Source: JAHEEL01 sp964581295
Lineage (GTDB): Bacteria; Actinomycetota; Acidimicrobiia; Spongiisociales; UBA5794
Assembly: GCA_964581295.1 (NCBI GenBank)
Contig: CAZONX010000060.1
Location: 1 to 12,280 of the forward strand
Direction of reading: 5' to 3'
DNA length: 12,280 nucleotides
A program made the translations under genes and the position numbers. Below, one piece after another: positions 11,829 through 12,280 of the stretch (its first letter is position 1; each line of letters opens with the position of its first letter). The notes beneath the pieces are model-generated. The model saw only the letters and a program-made list of their open reading frames with translations. It did no database searches and had not been told where the DNA came from.

Positions 11829-12280
11829 CTACGGCTGAAAGCGCACCCAGCGGCGAATCGCGGCCTGCGCGGCCACGTCGTCTTCGTTGTACTCGAGAAG
11901 CCGGAGTCGCTGCTCGTCGTCGCCCGCAACTGCATCGACGTACCAGAGCTCGGATTGCGCGCCTCCGGGATCGTCGTCGCGCCAGTGGAAGCCACAGAGC
12001 GGTGCGATGACCTTCAGCGAGTAGCCGTTGGGTGAGACGAATCGGTACTTGATCCACGACCAGAGGTCGCAGGCATACTCGTCGAACCAGGCATCGACCG
12101 ATGGTGCCGAGCGCAGCGCGAGGCCGTGGCGGAGCGATGCTTCGTTGAGGATCGTGCGCTCGTATCCGGTCCAGTGGTAGACGACGGCGTCACCGCGCTC
12201 GGCGACATCGTCGAAGAACTGAAGGAGGTCGTGGAGGACGCGGCGTTCACCGTCTGCGGTTCCGTTCCACTCTGAGAATG
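11829..12280 (-). CDS. C-terminal RNase H-like exonuclease domain of a RecB-like (TM0106-type) nuclease, partial
   Basis: One minus-strand frame is open from the right edge to a TAG at 11829-11831, giving 149 visible residues; the N-terminus lies beyond 12280. VVYHWTGYERTIL (the first part of the visible protein) matches the YHxxxYE motif, and LLEYNEDDVAAQAAIRRWV at the end matches the YNxDDVxAxxxLRxWL terminal motif of the RNase_H_2 domain found in TM0106-family proteins, where the DD supplies metal ligands. YSLKVIAPLCGFHWRD between them matches the family's SLKxLxPxxGF segment. Relatives combine this 3'-5' exonuclease fold with an N-terminal RecB-type PD-(D/E)xK nuclease, sometimes with a helicase. 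Whether those parts exist here lies outside the window. The first acidic exonuclease motif is also beyond the edge, so activity cannot be judged. Confidence 0.8.
   Translation of the reverse strand, partial: FSEWNGTADGERRVLHDLLQFFDDVAERGDAVVYHWTGYERTILNEASLRHGLALRSAPSVDAWFDEYACDLWSWIKYRFVSPNGYSLKVIAPLCGFHWRDDDPGGAQSELWYVDAVAGDDEQRLRLLEYNEDDVAAQAAIRRWVRFQP

Noticed and set aside
11767..12057. N-terminal extension of the Crp-like gene
   Set aside because: The extra 97 residues are Arg-rich and overlap the C-terminal part of the nuclease gene in another frame, which has conserved motifs.
1..12280. tRNA, rRNA, CRISPR, insertion-sequence ends or attachment sites
   Set aside because: Intergenic gaps are short, and by eye none holds a cloverleaf, repeat-spacer pattern, transposase or flanking direct repeat.

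Overview
The window is GC-rich, densely packed bacterial chromosome with short intergenic gaps, overlapping stop/start codons, GTG as well as ATG starts and purine-rich ribosome binding sites. This, with the gene families present, suggests an actinomycete-like organism, possibly an uncultured acidimicrobial-type lineage. That placement is inference from composition and gene style only. I see no insertion sequence, phage gene, CRISPR array, rRNA or tRNA.

Region 1 (1-5201) is the most interesting part. A tightly coupled plus-strand operon encodes the end of a methylthioribose-1-phosphate isomerase (MtnA), a transketolase split into N- and C-terminal subunits, and a RuBisCO-like protein (RLP). 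All junctions overlap or are one base apart. A long AT-rich hairpin separates the operon from a convergent SorC-type sugar-sensing repressor. The repressor is divergent from an RbsD-type sugar mutarotase, and their 81-bp shared control region carries a paired inverted repeat that looks like the repressor's operator. Together these resemble a regulated salvage or catabolic route: sugar-1-phosphate to ketose-1-phosphate (MtnA), enolisation or isomerisation (RLP), then thiamine-dependent C-C cleavage or transfer (transketolase). I know of no described pathway with this enzyme set.

Region 2 (5254-8032) is a three-gene unit with overlapping ends: a fold-III PLP decarboxylase related to diaminopimelate decarboxylase but with altered substrate-site residues and an insertion, a small four-helix membrane protein, and a short-chain dehydrogenase resembling 3-ketodihydrosphingosine reductases. 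Its product is unknown.

Region 3 (8112-11088) holds mostly housekeeping or uncharacterised genes: a DUF429 RNase H-fold protein, RmuC, a small SprT-like zinc metallopeptidase and a four-helix membrane protein.

Region 4 (11089-12280) is on the minus strand: a Crp/Fnr-type regulator lacking the usual cAMP-phosphate arginine and, upstream of it, the C-terminal exonuclease domain of a RecB-like (TM0106-type) nuclease that runs off the right edge. No gene-free stretch exceeds 300 bases.
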